From: Falciphora oryzae
Lineage: Eukaryota > Ascomycota > Sordariomycetes > Magnaporthales > Magnaporthaceae
Reading direction: 5' to 3'
NCBI GenBank assembly: GCA_000733355.1
Contig: JNVV01000025.1
Coordinates: forward strand, 337,428-401,427
DNA: 64,000 nt
Shown here in pieces: positions 11,051 through 20,976 of this stretch. Positions within the stretch are counted from its first letter, which is position 1. Every line of letters starts with the position of its first letter. A program made the position numbers and the translations under genes. A model generated the notes under the pieces. That model saw only the letters and a list, made by a program, of their open reading frames with translations. It made no database searches and was not told the DNA's origin.

Positions 11051-12303
11051 TTTGGCAAAATGCCTTCTGTTCCTGAGGATCCAACGAGGGGAAGTTGTTT
11101 TTTGAGAGTGTCAAAAAGGGCTGGCTGGAAGCTGTACAAGTCCTGGAGCTGTTTGCTGCTGGCTGCTGGCTGCTGCTGGCTGAAGAAGGGGAAAAGATAA
11201 TGTCTCTTGGCCGGGTGAGGATGGTGATATTTATATCCATTGTGGCCGGCGGAGCATCGACGTCGACATGTCGTCGCTCCTCATGTTTCCTAGCCGAACT
11301 CTCTGCCGGGGCGGGAATTGCCTCGTTGGGAAGGAGGATGCTTGGGCACTGGGGGCACTCGCGTTGGCAAAGGTAGCGCTGGGGAGGTTGGCGCGATACC
11401 CACTGCCTGCGATGGCTCTGATGCTGTCCAAGACAGGCTCGTGTGAAGTCACCAATCAGCTGGTCAGCATCGTGGTGCTACTCGGTCGGTATCATTGTCT
11501 CGTCGAGCTGCTGTTGGGCTACTGCCAGGTCCCACCCTACCTAGCGCTTACCTACCCTCTTTTGCCCCCACAGACTTGTTGCGTTGGAGGGACGGCAATG
11601 GCCAGGCGTTCTAGGCACCCAGATTTTCTCGACGTCCCGCAATTAAACTTTGTCCGTCGGCGGAGGCTCCCGGACGTTGGGGCTGCGGCCCCGCGAGCCT
11701 ATCAACGACCCCGGCTCGTATCCCGATCCCAGGTTCTGGAAAAAACTTAGGCTTGCTTGGGCACTAACCGACCAATCAAGTGGCCCCCAATTCCTTGGAT
11801 CCAGGGGTTGCTTGATCGATCTGGCTGAGGTGATGGTGGTATCCTGTTCAGCCGCCTCGGCATGCACCGAGCAGAGGACGCCTGATGCAGGCTACTGACT
11901 TGGTCGCACACATCATGCGGCCCTACTATAAGGCGCGCACGGCTTGTGGGCGGTTCCAGGGGCATACAAATTAAAGATGGTCCAGGCAGACGAGTAGCGT
12001 GCGCGCCTTAGCGAAGCAATAATAGTCGCTCAAGACACCGCTCTTCCGGTTAAATCGGCCCCATAGACGTCGTATTTTCACGTCTGACGCCCACGGTGCA
12101 GCACCGGCGCCGTCATTCCTTCGTTTATAATCTAGTTGTACAGATGCTATTTATGTTACAGGAGAGCTGACAGCAGCGTTGCTGCTAGCCAGGTCTCTCG
12201 AAGATGCGAGGCAACGCGTTCCTCCTCCAATGGGGAGGCCGGACGACCTCGCGCAACAAGTGCATTGCATGGTCCCCACATGTTGTGGGTTGACCACAGC
12301 TGT
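11051..12303. other. intergenic region
   Basis: Holds the promoter of the small secreted protein at its left end and the 3' flank of the next minus-strand gene at its right end. No coding signal found. Confidence 0.5.
11228..11235 (-). promoter_or_regulatory. TATA-like box of the small secreted protein gene
   Basis: TATAAATA on the minus strand, about 178 bases before the ATG at 11050. Confidence 0.35.
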
Positions 12304-14322
12304 TCACCAGACTTTCGGTTTTGACAAGTCGATTCCTTGGAGATCCCCGTAGGCTGTAGCGTCGGCCGCTTCCTCGCCTGTCGCTTCCCTATCGGCCCCC
12401 GGCTTGAACTGGGAGTTGGGTTGGGACAAGTCGATTCCTCGAAGTTCTTGGGAGCTGGGCAGTCTGACGGCTGGCTTACCCTGAAGCGGGTTGATAGCCG
12501 CTGCTAGATAGGCGAGTTGCTCTGCCTCGCGGGCGAGTTTCTGCACTTTGGTATTGTTGGCTTTCCACTTTCCAAGGGCCGGCATATTGACCAGGACGGC
12601 GGGGCCGAACGGGACAGCGTTTCGGGTGCACTGGACCTCCTGCACACCCATACGCCGATGGTGCTGGCTCCTGGGCATCGCGAAGGAGAAGACGCAACCG
12701 GGATGCCGCAACTGGAGGATGCTTAGGGCGTTCTCAAGCGTGACGGACTCGAGCCGTGCGGCAGCGGCAGGGGTTGGGTTTACATTCTGAGAATGCTGAC
12801 TGAGCGCTTCCAGGAAGGAGTGACAGGCCTCCTCGATGGATTCCTCGACCTCGACTTTGATACCAAGACTTCGTGCCTCGATGGAAATTCGCGTGGGCCT
12901 CTCGGAGCGGCACTTGTTGTTGGTGACGCGGAGCACATTGCCGTCGGGGTCCTGGTGGATCTTGACACGGGGGAAGCACCCCGCGCGGAGCGTCGAGGTG
13001 TACACCTTGGTAAGCAGGCCAGGCGGTGGTGGGGTCTCGTAGATGATGGCCTTGGCATGGTCGGCGCTCCACATCAGCTCGCGCACATCGTGCCTGACGT
13101 GCAAGCCGGCGACGGCGGCCTGCGTCGCGTCCGCAAGGTTGGGACCGCGCCCCCGGGTCACGACCTTGAAGCGCATGAGCGGCACGGCGAACCTGATGCG
13201 CATTACGGGCCAGACCTTGTATCTGTCGGGCGTGTGGTTCTCGGGCCTGACCGACTTGAGCCTGTAGCGCGCGAGCTGGTCGGCCGGCAGGGCCTCGAGC
13301 TTGAGGGCGGTGGCGATCTTTTGATTCAGGGTGCTGATGAAGTCGTCAAAAGAGGAGACGAGTCTGTGCTCTTTCGGGGGTTTGGGGTATTTTGGATGAT
13401 AGTTGTATAAGCCCTTGGCTTTGAACCATGCGAGGGTGAAGGCGAGGTTTTGTAGGGGCCCGCGCTCGCCGTGCATCTTGTCGATCTCGTGATACTTGTC
13501 CCACTGGATGGCTCTATTAAGCCTTTGTAGGTTACTCAGTTCGGGCGCCTTACCATCGATCGTGGGAGGAGGTTTACCCATGCGCCTACCCAGAGTCCAG
13601 GCACCAGTCTTCCTGGGGGCGGGTGCATGCATACCCCCAGGCGCACGGGTAGGCGTCTTCCTGTCACCACCAGGTGCATCGATAGGCGCGCGAGCAAGTG
13701 CCTCCAACAATGACTGGTCGTCCATGACGTCTGAGGGGCTCTGGTCCGATGGAGGCAAGGCATGGCTGAGCTGCTGGCCGTGCTGAGCCCGGGACACGGC
13801 GCGGGCGATGCCCCTGGTCGAGACAGGCTCGGGCCCGGGGCCACGGCTGAACCCAGGGCCACGGCTAGGCCTAGGACCACGGCTCGGCACGAGGTCACGG
13901 CTGGGGTAGCGACCACGGCCGAGCCAAGAAACACGGTTGGGCTCACGACTACGGCTGGGCACGGGGCCACGGCTCGGTTGAGGGCCGCTGCTGGGCTTGG
14001 GGCTGTTGCTGGTTCCGTACGCCAGGCGGCAGCGGCCAGGCGGCCAGCGGAGGCGCCCAATTACCGCCGACCGCAGGGCGGCAGACATTGCGCGGTCTGG
14101 TAGCAGATAGGCAGCTAGAAACTGCGACTTGGTGACCGCACGAGGTGGTGGATGGCCAAGGTTAGGGGCATCAAACGATGACGAATTTGCGGGCGAAAAT
14201 CTCAAAGTGCCCGCCTGACGCGAACGGCTGGCGTATTCTGGTCCAAGCGTCGTTGCGGCACTGTGCGAGGCGTCACGACACGGTGGGCCGGAGGCACAGC
14301 CACATCGAAGGGAGGAAAGCAT
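12304..14322 (-). CDS. unrecognised protein with PSRGP repeats and three dsRBD-like modules
   Basis: One open frame of 672 residues with an ATG start. Residues 113-165 are a low-complexity Pro-Ser-Arg-Gly repeat. Residues 260-320 are a Trp/Tyr-rich conserved-looking segment. Three later segments, about 373-408, 448-508 and 543-610, each end in an A-xx-A/AA-rich helix after a beta-rich stretch, the pattern of degenerate double-stranded-RNA-binding folds; the first has VVTRGRGPNLADATQAA. The C-terminus carries a duplicated short motif, GIDLSQP at about 629-635 and GIDLSKP at about 663-669. RNA binding is an inference from pattern only; some fungal DEAH helicases have similar N-terminal modules, but no helicase domain follows here. 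The N-terminal 100 residues may include unrecognised introns. Confidence 0.62.
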   Translation of the reverse strand: MLSSLRCGCASGPPCRDASHSAATTLGPEYASRSRQAGTLRFSPANSSSFDAPNLGHPPPRAVTKSQFLAAYLLPDRAMSAALRSAVIGRLRWPPGRCRLAYGTSNSPKPSSGPQPSRGPVPSRSREPNRVSWLGRGRYPSRDLVPSRGPRPSRGPGFSRGPGPEPVSTRGIARAVSRAQHGQQLSHALPPSDQSPSDVMDDQSLLEALARAPIDAPGGDRKTPTRAPGGMHAPAPRKTGAWTLGRRMGKPPPTIDGKAPELSNLQRLNRAIQWDKYHEIDKMHGERGPLQNLAFTLAWFKAKGLYNYHPKYPKPPKEHRLVSSFDDFISTLNQKIATALKLEALPADQLARYRLKSVRPENHTPDRYKVWPVMRIRFAVPLMRFKVVTRGRGPNLADATQAAVAGLHVRHDVRELMWSADHAKAIIYETPPPPGLLTKVYTSTLRAGCFPRVKIHQDPDGNVLRVTNNKCRSERPTRISIEARSLGIKVEVEESIEEACHSFLEALSQHSQNVNPTPAAAARLESVTLENALSILQLRHPGCVFSFAMPRSQHHRRMGVQEVQCTRNAVPFGPAVLVNMPALGKWKANNTKVQKLAREAEQLAYLAAAINPLQGKPAVRLPSSQELRGIDLSQPNSQFKPGADREATGEEAADATAYGDLQGIDLSKPKVW
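13828..13986 (-). repeat. imperfect tandem repeat coding PSRGP units
   Basis: Inside the preceding gene a unit with the core CCACGGCT (plus-strand reading) recurs about every 12-30 bases and encodes PSRGP, PSRD or PSRS variants. Confidence 0.65.
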
Positions 14323-14499
14323 GGTAGAGAAAATAGGAATTGGAATGAATTATTGATCAATGGGAAATAAATTGTTACCTAATTGATCGATGTCTAAACA
14401 ATTGATCGACGCTGGATTGAAGAGAATAAAAAGATGCGCCGCACCTGGCCCTCGGGCCTGCGTCTGATAGGTGGAGCTAGCAGGCCCTCCAGCATCGTT

Positions 14500-14598
14500 G
14501 GCAGCGTGCCTGAGTGGTTAAGGGGTGTGACTTGAATTACAACAGTTCAGGCTTATCACATGACTTCGGTCGCGCAGGTTCGAACCCTGCCGCTGTCG
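14500..14598 (+). tRNA. tRNA-Ser(UGA) with an 18-nt intron
   Basis: The acceptor stem GGCAGCG pairs with CGCTGTC (one G-U). The D-arm is CCTGAGTGGTTAAGG, the anticodon stem TGTGA pairs with TCACA, the anticodon TGA is at 14533-14535, the long variable arm is GACTTCGGTC, and the T-arm is GCAGG/TTCGAAC/CCTGC. The long variable arm is the class II form of tRNA-Ser and tRNA-Leu, and the CTTGAA loop matches tRNA-Ser(UGA). The loop is interrupted after position 37 by 14537-14554, whose TTCAGG pairs with the anticodon region as in normal nuclear tRNA introns. Confidence 0.9.
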
Positions 14599-15226
14599 AG
14601 ATGACATCATTTTTCTCGGTTGGGGGGCAGCCCTGTTGTCCGCTGCATCCTGTTACTTTTTTTTTCTTTTTTTTCTTTTTTTCCTCTCTTATTTTCTCCC
14701 CTTGTAGAGATACAACACACCCTTCCCATAAACCCTCTAGAGCTGGTATCCTGTATGGAGCCCCGACCTCCTCATCCCTGCTTAGCGACTGCCCCGAGGC
14801 ATTCCCGTATCTCGACGGCATGCGTGCCAAGCCTGGCTTCCTTCGGCGTGGGGCCGATGTTGTAACGTTGAGGAGCACGCAACAACCCACCTCCCTAAAC
14901 TCGCCTAGGCTGTCTAGCACAAGTCCCCAGACCACGATCTATCCGACAGTCCATACCGACCACACCCCTCACCGCAGTCCACTTTCTATACCATGCATGG
15001 ACAAGGTTGGGAGACGGGCCACCGACGGTGAAAGGCCGCGATGCTAGCATACCAGGGGCGAGTGAGGGGTAAGCGTACTTGGTGATCGATGAAGCTATCA
15101 GCGGGGCCGATTTACAAGGACATAATATGCACTCAAGGTGCTTTAGTGCTGGTGCATCTCGCACACCTGTTACTCCTGCCATTCCTTCTCAGACTTGCCT
15201 GGCCCGCTAACGATACTGTCGCCAGA
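14599..15226. other. intergenic region with a possible leader intron end
   Basis: A T-rich tract (14657-14690) directly follows the tRNA and could end Pol III transcription. Just before the next ATG, GCTAACG followed by CGCCAG (ending 15225) looks like a 3' splice site, so the next gene may have a 5' UTR intron. Confidence 0.45.
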
Positions 15227-16603
15227 ATGCGCTCCTCAGTCCTGCAAGCCGCTCTCCTCCTCGCCGCCTCTGCCTCGGCAAGCGGCCAGCGGCGGCAGAG
15301 CAACGGCACGACGGGCGGGCGGTACCTCGACGACATCTCGGCCGCCATCTCCTCCCTCACCGAGGAGATCTGGCCCATCAGTCAGGAGATCCACGACAAC
15401 CCGGAGCTGGGCTACCAGGAGGTGCGCGCCCATAAGCTCCTAACCGACTACGTATCCAGTAAAGACGGCTGGAAGGTCACGCGCGGCGCCTACAAGATCG
15501 ACACTGCCTTTATCGCCGAGTTCGACGGCGGCTTCGGCGCCGGGCCCATAGTCTCCTTCAACGCCGAGTATGACGCCCTCCGCGACATCGGCCACGCCTG
15601 CGGCCACAACCTCATCGCCGCCTCCAGCCTGGCCGGCGCGCTGGGCGCCGCCGCGGTGATGCGCCAGCACCGCCTGCCGGGCAAGGTCGTGCTCTTCGGC
15701 ACGCCCGCCGAGGAGTCGCTGGGCGGCAAGATCAAGCTCCTCGAGGCGGGCGCGTACCGCGACGCCAAAGTCGACATCAGCATCATGGCGCACCCCATGG
15801 GCGGCGGCGACGCGGGAGACGGCGCCTACTCGATGGTGCAGGCCGGCGACCGCTTCGACGTCGAGTTCCGCGGCCGCGCCGCCCACGCCGCCGCCGCGCC
15901 CTGGGAAGGGGTCAACGCCCAGGACGCCGCGACGCTGGCCTGGACGGCAATGGGCCTCGCGCGCGCCCAGCTGCGGCCCACGGACCGCATCCATGGGCGC
16001 TTCCACACGGGCGAGGGCGCCATCAACGTCGTGCCCGACGCCGCCACGGCCGCGTGGCAGGTCCGCGCCGCCAACAGCGCCGAGCTGGCCGAGGTGGTGG
16101 GCAAGTTCGAGAACGCCATCAAGGCGGGCGCCCTCGGCACCGGAGCTTCGTACAACCTGACAAAGCGCTGGGGCGGTTACTCGGCCATGGTCAACAACAA
16201 TCCGCTCGCGGCGGCCTACAAGCGCAACTTCGAGGTCCTGGGCGGCACGACGCCCGACGCCGAGGTTGAGAAGGCGCGCCCGGCCGCGGGCTCGACAGAC
16301 CAGGGCAACGTGTCGGAGGAGGTGCCCGCCATGCAGGCCGTCTTTGGCATCTTTGACGAGGACGGCAAGCCCACCGCCTCGGCGCCGCACACGCCCGACT
16401 TCAAGAGCGCCGCCAGGTCGCGCAAGAGCTTCGACAAGTCCATGCAGGTCGCCAAGGCCCTGGCTGGTGTCGCTGTTGACGTGCTCACCGTCGATGGGAT
16501 GATGGCAAAGGTCAAGGAGGACTTCCAGAAGGAGACTGGGGGCAGCAGCAAAGTGCAGCAGCTCAAGCAGATCCGCCGCCGTTTTCTGGAGACTCAGCCA
16601 TGA
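15227..16603 (+). CDS. secreted peptidase M20 family amidohydrolase (M20D-like)
   Basis: 458 residues from the ATG at 15227. The frame is open further upstream to 15089, but the chosen start gives a clean signal peptide (about 1-20) followed by SGQRRQ. Metal-ligand and catalytic motifs of the M20D group are present: EIHDNPELGYQE, GHACGHN, GTPAEE with the catalytic Glu pair, and AHPMG; a dimerisation lid follows (GRAAHAAAAPWEGVNA). Family members hydrolyse N-acyl or amino-acyl amide bonds using two Zn or Mn ions. The substrate cannot be assigned. It is convergent with the flavoenzyme gene that follows. Confidence 0.85.
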   Translation: MRSSVLQAALLLAASASASGQRRQSNGTTGGRYLDDISAAISSLTEEIWPISQEIHDNPELGYQEVRAHKLLTDYVSSKDGWKVTRGAYKIDTAFIAEFDGGFGAGPIVSFNAEYDALRDIGHACGHNLIAASSLAGALGAAAVMRQHRLPGKVVLFGTPAEESLGGKIKLLEAGAYRDAKVDISIMAHPMGGGDAGDGAYSMVQAGDRFDVEFRGRAAHAAAAPWEGVNAQDAATLAWTAMGLARAQLRPTDRIHGRFHTGEGAINVVPDAATAAWQVRAANSAELAEVVGKFENAIKAGALGTGASYNLTKRWGGYSAMVNNNPLAAAYKRNFEVLGGTTPDAEVEKARPAAGSTDQGNVSEEVPAMQAVFGIFDEDGKPTASAPHTPDFKSAARSRKSFDKSMQVAKALAGVAVDVLTVDGMMAKVKEDFQKETGGSSKVQQLKQIRRRFLETQP

Positions 16604-16830
16604 AGGAACTTGAAAGGATTAAAAGAGTATCAGCTTCGTGGGTAGGTATTCAGTTATATAGGAGTGAGAAGAGCAATGAAATATGTTCCGGGATACCGGG
16701 ATGATTACCTAGATGTCCCCATACGTTATAAAAGCTAGATAGCGGATGTTTAGCGGTGAGAAGAAGCTAGAGATGGCAGAGAAGGAGCTGTTGACCAAGG
16801 AAAACCACCCTCAAGCAAGCATCCCTGGTC

Positions 16831-18258
16831 TCAGAGCGCAGCCGCCCTCCCCTCAACCCACCCCTCGACCATCAACTTCGGCGCCTCCCAAGCCCGCGCC
16901 AGACGCATAGATTCCGGAAACCACTCAGGCGGCTCCCCGTCCCCCTCAGTCAACATATGCACCAAAGCCTCCGCACACCGAAACGCCAGCGCCATCCCGT
17001 GCCCGTTCATCCCGACCGACATCCACAGCCCCTTCTGCCCGGGCGCCTCGCCCACCAGTGGCAGCGTGTCGGGCGTGTAGCACGTAATCCCGCTCCAATC
17101 CCTCACCACGCTCGCCCCGTCCTTTTCGCTCCCCCACCTCTCACTCCCATAGAACCGCCTCGGCGCCTCGTGCAGGTACGCCGCGACTTTGCCGTCGACG
17201 CCGCCATCATCGGTGACGCCGACCTCGTTCCCCGGCGCCAGACACCGCGCGCCGCCCCACACGACATCGCCGGCCGGGGTGGTGATGTAGTAGTCGTCGG
17301 TCTCCACATCGACAGGCCCGCCGCTGTGGCCCGTCAGGTATTCATAGTCCATCCCCCGGCCCGGCCGCAGCGCCGCGACCTGGCTGCGCACGGGCGTCAG
17401 GAAGCCCGTGGCCGCCAGGCCGCGGTGCAGGCTGTTGGTGTAGGCGTTTGTGGCGAGCACAACATTTCTGGAATGCACGTCGCCGCGGTCCGTCTGGACC
17501 GTCCACCTCGCCTTACTCGTAGCGGCAGCAGCAGATCCGGGTTCGGTTTCGTGGACGGACAGCGCGGGCGTGTTGGTCTGCAGGTCCAGCCCTTTATCCA
17601 GCGCGAGCTCCAGCATCCTGCACACCAGCAGGTACGGGTTCTGCGCGTGCGCCGCGTACGTAATTGCCCCGACGATGCCCGGCATGCCGAGGTGCTTACG
17701 CGCGCCGTCACCGCGCCACACCGTCTTTTTCACCGCGGGCCCCTCGTCCTCCGGCGTGCGCGCGCGGACCTCGTCGCGGAAGGCCAGGCGGGCCAGGGCT
17801 TCCCGGAACGCAGCCTCGGTCGTGAAGACGTCCATGGTCTCGACGTCCTGAAAGTCGTTCTCCACGTTATGCTCGCGCACAAACGCCGCGATGTCGGCAA
17901 CCGTCTGCTCCTCGTGCCGCTCCAGCTTGAGCGCCTCGGCCTCGCCAAACGCGGCCGCGTAGGACCGGAAGTGCGACCACCACCCGGGCCGGCAGTGGCC
18001 CCCGTTGCGGCCCGACGCGCCCGAGGCGGCGGTGCGGGCCTCGAGCATGAGGATCCGCAGGGACGGGTCGCGAGCTAGCAGTTTGTAGGCGACGGCGGCG
18101 CCCGAGACGCCCGAGCCGACGATGATGTGGTCGAACACCTCGTCGGCGGGCAAGTGGGGCGTGGTGCGGTGCGAGGCGAGGCGGTGCGGGGGGTCCTGCC
18201 AGTGGCTGACGGTCGGGTTGGGGTGCGGGAACCCGGGGTGTTCTTTTCCGCCGCCCAT
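16831..18258 (-). CDS. FAD-dependent oxidoreductase, DAO family
   Basis: 475 residues, single exon. The open frame extends to 18309 but begins there with TTG; the first ATG is at 18258. An FAD-binding GSGVSG lies at about 48-53, with an acidic strand end (LEARTAASGASGRNGGHC) typical of the D-amino-acid-oxidase/gamma-glutamylputrescine-oxidase group. The C-terminal motif SGITCYTPDTLPLVG and the following GMNGHGMALAF complete the FAD site. It likely oxidises an amine or amino acid with O2 or another acceptor; the substrate is unknown. No signal peptide is evident, so a cytosolic or peroxisomal location is more likely; the terminal AAL is not a strong PTS1. Confidence 0.83.
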   Translation of the reverse strand: MGGGKEHPGFPHPNPTVSHWQDPPHRLASHRTTPHLPADEVFDHIIVGSGVSGAAVAYKLLARDPSLRILMLEARTAASGASGRNGGHCRPGWWSHFRSYAAAFGEAEALKLERHEEQTVADIAAFVREHNVENDFQDVETMDVFTTEAAFREALARLAFRDEVRARTPEDEGPAVKKTVWRGDGARKHLGMPGIVGAITYAAHAQNPYLLVCRMLELALDKGLDLQTNTPALSVHETEPGSAAAATSKARWTVQTDRGDVHSRNVVLATNAYTNSLHRGLAATGFLTPVRSQVAALRPGRGMDYEYLTGHSGGPVDVETDDYYITTPAGDVVWGGARCLAPGNEVGVTDDGGVDGKVAAYLHEAPRRFYGSERWGSEKDGASVVRDWSGITCYTPDTLPLVGEAPGQKGLWMSVGMNGHGMALAFRCAEALVHMLTEGDGEPPEWFPESMRLARAWEAPKLMVEGWVEGRAAAL

Positions 18259-18615
18259 TGCTGCTGTGTTCCTTTGACGAGGCTGGTGTGGCTGGAAGTT
18301 GGTAGCCAAGGTCGGTTGTATCTGCTGGATGGGATGAAGTCAACGTCAAGGCATGTCGTCACCAAGTTCATGTGACCTCCGATGAACGCGACGCATAAGG
18401 GTTAGGGTCTCGAGGATCGCAAGTGCTTCTAGGTCGCCAACCAACTCATGCTGTGTATGTACCTTAGGTCCTGCACAACCTTTGATCAAAACGAACGTGT
18501 ATCATTATTAATAACAATAACAGCCCAACCCAATCTATATGCTACGCATGCTATGCTCAACAGAAAACACTAGGAGACGACACTTTTCAACGCTACAACA
18601 CCCGGACCAGCACGC

Positions 18616-20073
18616 CTAGTACCTGGACACGTCGGCGCCCGAGACGGTGAAGCTCAGGGTGATCTCCCTGTTGGCCGGGTCCAGCTCGTTCTCCTTGCCG
18701 GGCTCGGTAATGTTGCGGGGCAGGCCGTACATGTCGATGGCGTTGTACTTGATGAGCTGCTCGGGCGTGTTGACCACGACGAGCGTCGCCTCCTCGCCTG
18801 ACGTGACCTCGGTCGTGGCCCGACCGTCCGGCATCTCGATGTACCGCACCTCCTTGGAGGCCTTGTTGCGCACGGCGAGCGTGGCCGTGTAGGGGCCGGT
18901 GGCGTCCTTGATGGCGACGGCGACCGTGCTGGTCGTGTTGAGCTTGCCAGCCTGGTACGTGCCGTCGCCGTTGGTCAGCAGGCGCGCGAATACAGCGCCC
19001 ATGTAGCGCGGCGACTTGCCGGCCCTGCTCTTGAAGACGCCGTCAGAGACGCGCTCCCACATGTCCTTGTTTAGGAAGTCCTTGTTGTCCTCGAACCGCT
19101 GGCGCGCCTTGTCGTGCTCGATGTCGACGTAGGCCATGCGCGCCCAGTACTTGCCCACGACCTGCTGCACCGTGGCGCTGTCGCCGAGCACGCGCTGCAG
19201 CACGTGCAGCGGCGTCTCCTCGGCGCCGCCCGGGAGCGTCGCCTTGACCAGCGCCTGCATGGCGTCGCGGCCCATGCCCTTCCAGTTGTCCTGGTTGCGG
19301 ACGAGGTAGTGGAAGAAGGGCCAGGCGTCGTAGTGGTTGCCGGCGTTGATGCCGCCCCGGGTACCGTCGACGATGGCGAGGTACGACTTGGCGATGGTGT
19401 TGTAGACGGCGAAGAGCGTGTCGCCCTCCTTGCGGCCGTGCTTGGCGCGCGCTCCGGCGCAGAGGTCCGACGTCAGGTACGTGTCGGCGACCCACTGGGC
19501 GAACGTCTCGCTCCACGTGCGCATGTTGATCATCTCGGGCCAGGCGTTGCCCTGGTGCCACTGCATGGCGTGGGCCCACTCGTGCACCGTCAGGCCGGGC
19601 TGGTCCAACATGCTGCCGGCGTTGATCTCGATGAAGACGCGGCTTGAGTAATACGCCATGCCAGAGAAGCCGCCGCCGACGCTGTTGACCAGGTACACGT
19701 CCGTCTTATAGTACGGCTCGTCCGCTTTGCCCTTGTAGATGCCGAGCCCTGTCGAGTTCCAGCCTAGGTCGCCGACGAAGCAGTCGTAGCCCGCCTCCAT
19801 GGTCTTCAGAGCCTCTTTGCCCTGTTCCGCCGTCTCGCCGGCGCCGTTGGGGCTAAGGAACAGGCGGAAGCGGGGAGAGGTCACGTAGGGCGGGAGAAGC
19901 GAGGTGTCGTTGCTGGTGCTGTTGGTAACGGGGTCGTAGGCCGAGACCGGCCGCTCCGCGAAGACGGCGGGCTCGTTGGGCCGCATGCCGCGGCGGTTCA
20001 GCTGGGGCGCCGCAAAGACGCCGGCAACGGCGCTGAGGGCTACGGCCGAAACCATCATCTTTGATGAGGCCAT
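18616..20073 (-). CDS. secreted HEWAH-type metalloprotease-like protein
   Basis: 485 residues, single exon, ATG start and clear signal peptide (about 1-21). The zinc-binding motif HEWAH is at 164-168, with another histidine at 173 (HExxHxxxxH spacing). Downstream are a mixed domain rich in Trp and Asp and a beta-rich C-terminal region. I know similar fungal proteins annotated as DUF6055 or 'dockerin type 1', but that match is from memory and was not tested. Several N-glycosylation sequons lie near residues 51-57. Proteolytic activity is inferred from the motif only. Confidence 0.75.
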   Translation of the reverse strand: MASSKMMVSAVALSAVAGVFAAPQLNRRGMRPNEPAVFAERPVSAYDPVTNSTSNDTSLLPPYVTSPRFRLFLSPNGAGETAEQGKEALKTMEAGYDCFVGDLGWNSTGLGIYKGKADEPYYKTDVYLVNSVGGGFSGMAYYSSRVFIEINAGSMLDQPGLTVHEWAHAMQWHQGNAWPEMINMRTWSETFAQWVADTYLTSDLCAGARAKHGRKEGDTLFAVYNTIAKSYLAIVDGTRGGINAGNHYDAWPFFHYLVRNQDNWKGMGRDAMQALVKATLPGGAEETPLHVLQRVLGDSATVQQVVGKYWARMAYVDIEHDKARQRFEDNKDFLNKDMWERVSDGVFKSRAGKSPRYMGAVFARLLTNGDGTYQAGKLNTTSTVAVAIKDATGPYTATLAVRNKASKEVRYIEMPDGRATTEVTSGEEATLVVVNTPEQLIKYNAIDMYGLPRNITEPGKENELDPANREITLSFTVSGADVSRY

Positions 20074-20976
20074 CGTGCGATTAATTATATTGGTGGGTGG
20101 TTACACCTAGCTTCTCGCACCTGGAATATCTAGTGTAAGAAAGAATGTAAAGCCGTCCGATGTTAGGAGGCAAAAGCGAGTGACTGGTGCGGCCTGGGTA
20201 AGGTGAGGACCAAGCCTCCATTCCCAGACAAATGCCAGCAGTGAGCAGCTCTTTTATATCGACATCACCCGCCCAACACACCGCACACAGAATCCGGAGA
20301 AGCCCGAACACCCTGCCCAGGGGCGGAAACCCGCTTCATCGTGGCTGAAGCAGCACTGAATACGAGGGGTTTTTTGCCAGTGCCAGTGGATTTTTTTTGT
20401 CAAGCCCCGTGTTTTACCTGGTTTAGGGGCCAAAATGAAGATCTTTGGTCATTCTTTATGCGGGCAGGGGCTCGCCCAGGAGCCGTCAAGCCCGTTTTGG
20501 CCATACCGCGACTAGCCAGTGGAGCCGTTCGTGTTCGATCCACTGTGTGCCCCCTGGATCTCGGGTGTTTGACTCGACACCAAGGGAGCATCCCGCTTCT
20601 CCGGGACGGAAAATCTCGACGTCTCGTGGTCGCACTCGTAACTGTAACCTACGAATAGCACGCGCGGGCTCGGCTTGCGGCTGCGGCGTCCATCCCCTTG
20701 GTATCGTAATATCGTAATGGGCGGCTGCACCACGGAGTACCATTGTCCCGTGCGCTTCCACCTTCCACGGCAACGATGCGTGCAGCCGTTTTTGCTGATC
20801 ATTCGGGCTGGCCCACTTCGTCCGATCTTTCGGACAACTTTGTGCCGAGTGCGCCCTAGAAGGATCCCAGACGCACCTTGTTCTCGATCCCAGGCACCTC
20901 GGGCCCTGCTCCTGGTGACCAGTCTCCCCACCCACAGGCAAAGCCGCTTTCTCGTGTGCGGCAGTCCATATCCGCC
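20074..20976. other. intergenic region
   Basis: Contains the promoter of the metalloprotease-like gene at the left and the 3' flank of the HET gene at the right. No gene recognised. Confidence 0.5.
20251..20258 (-). promoter_or_regulatory. TATA box of the metalloprotease-like gene
   Basis: TATAAAAG on the minus strand, about 180 bases before the ATG at 20073. Confidence 0.4.

Noticed and set aside
15440..16390. 316-codon open frame antisense to the M20 hydrolase
   Set aside because: Shadow frame, His/Arg/Gly-rich, no domain.
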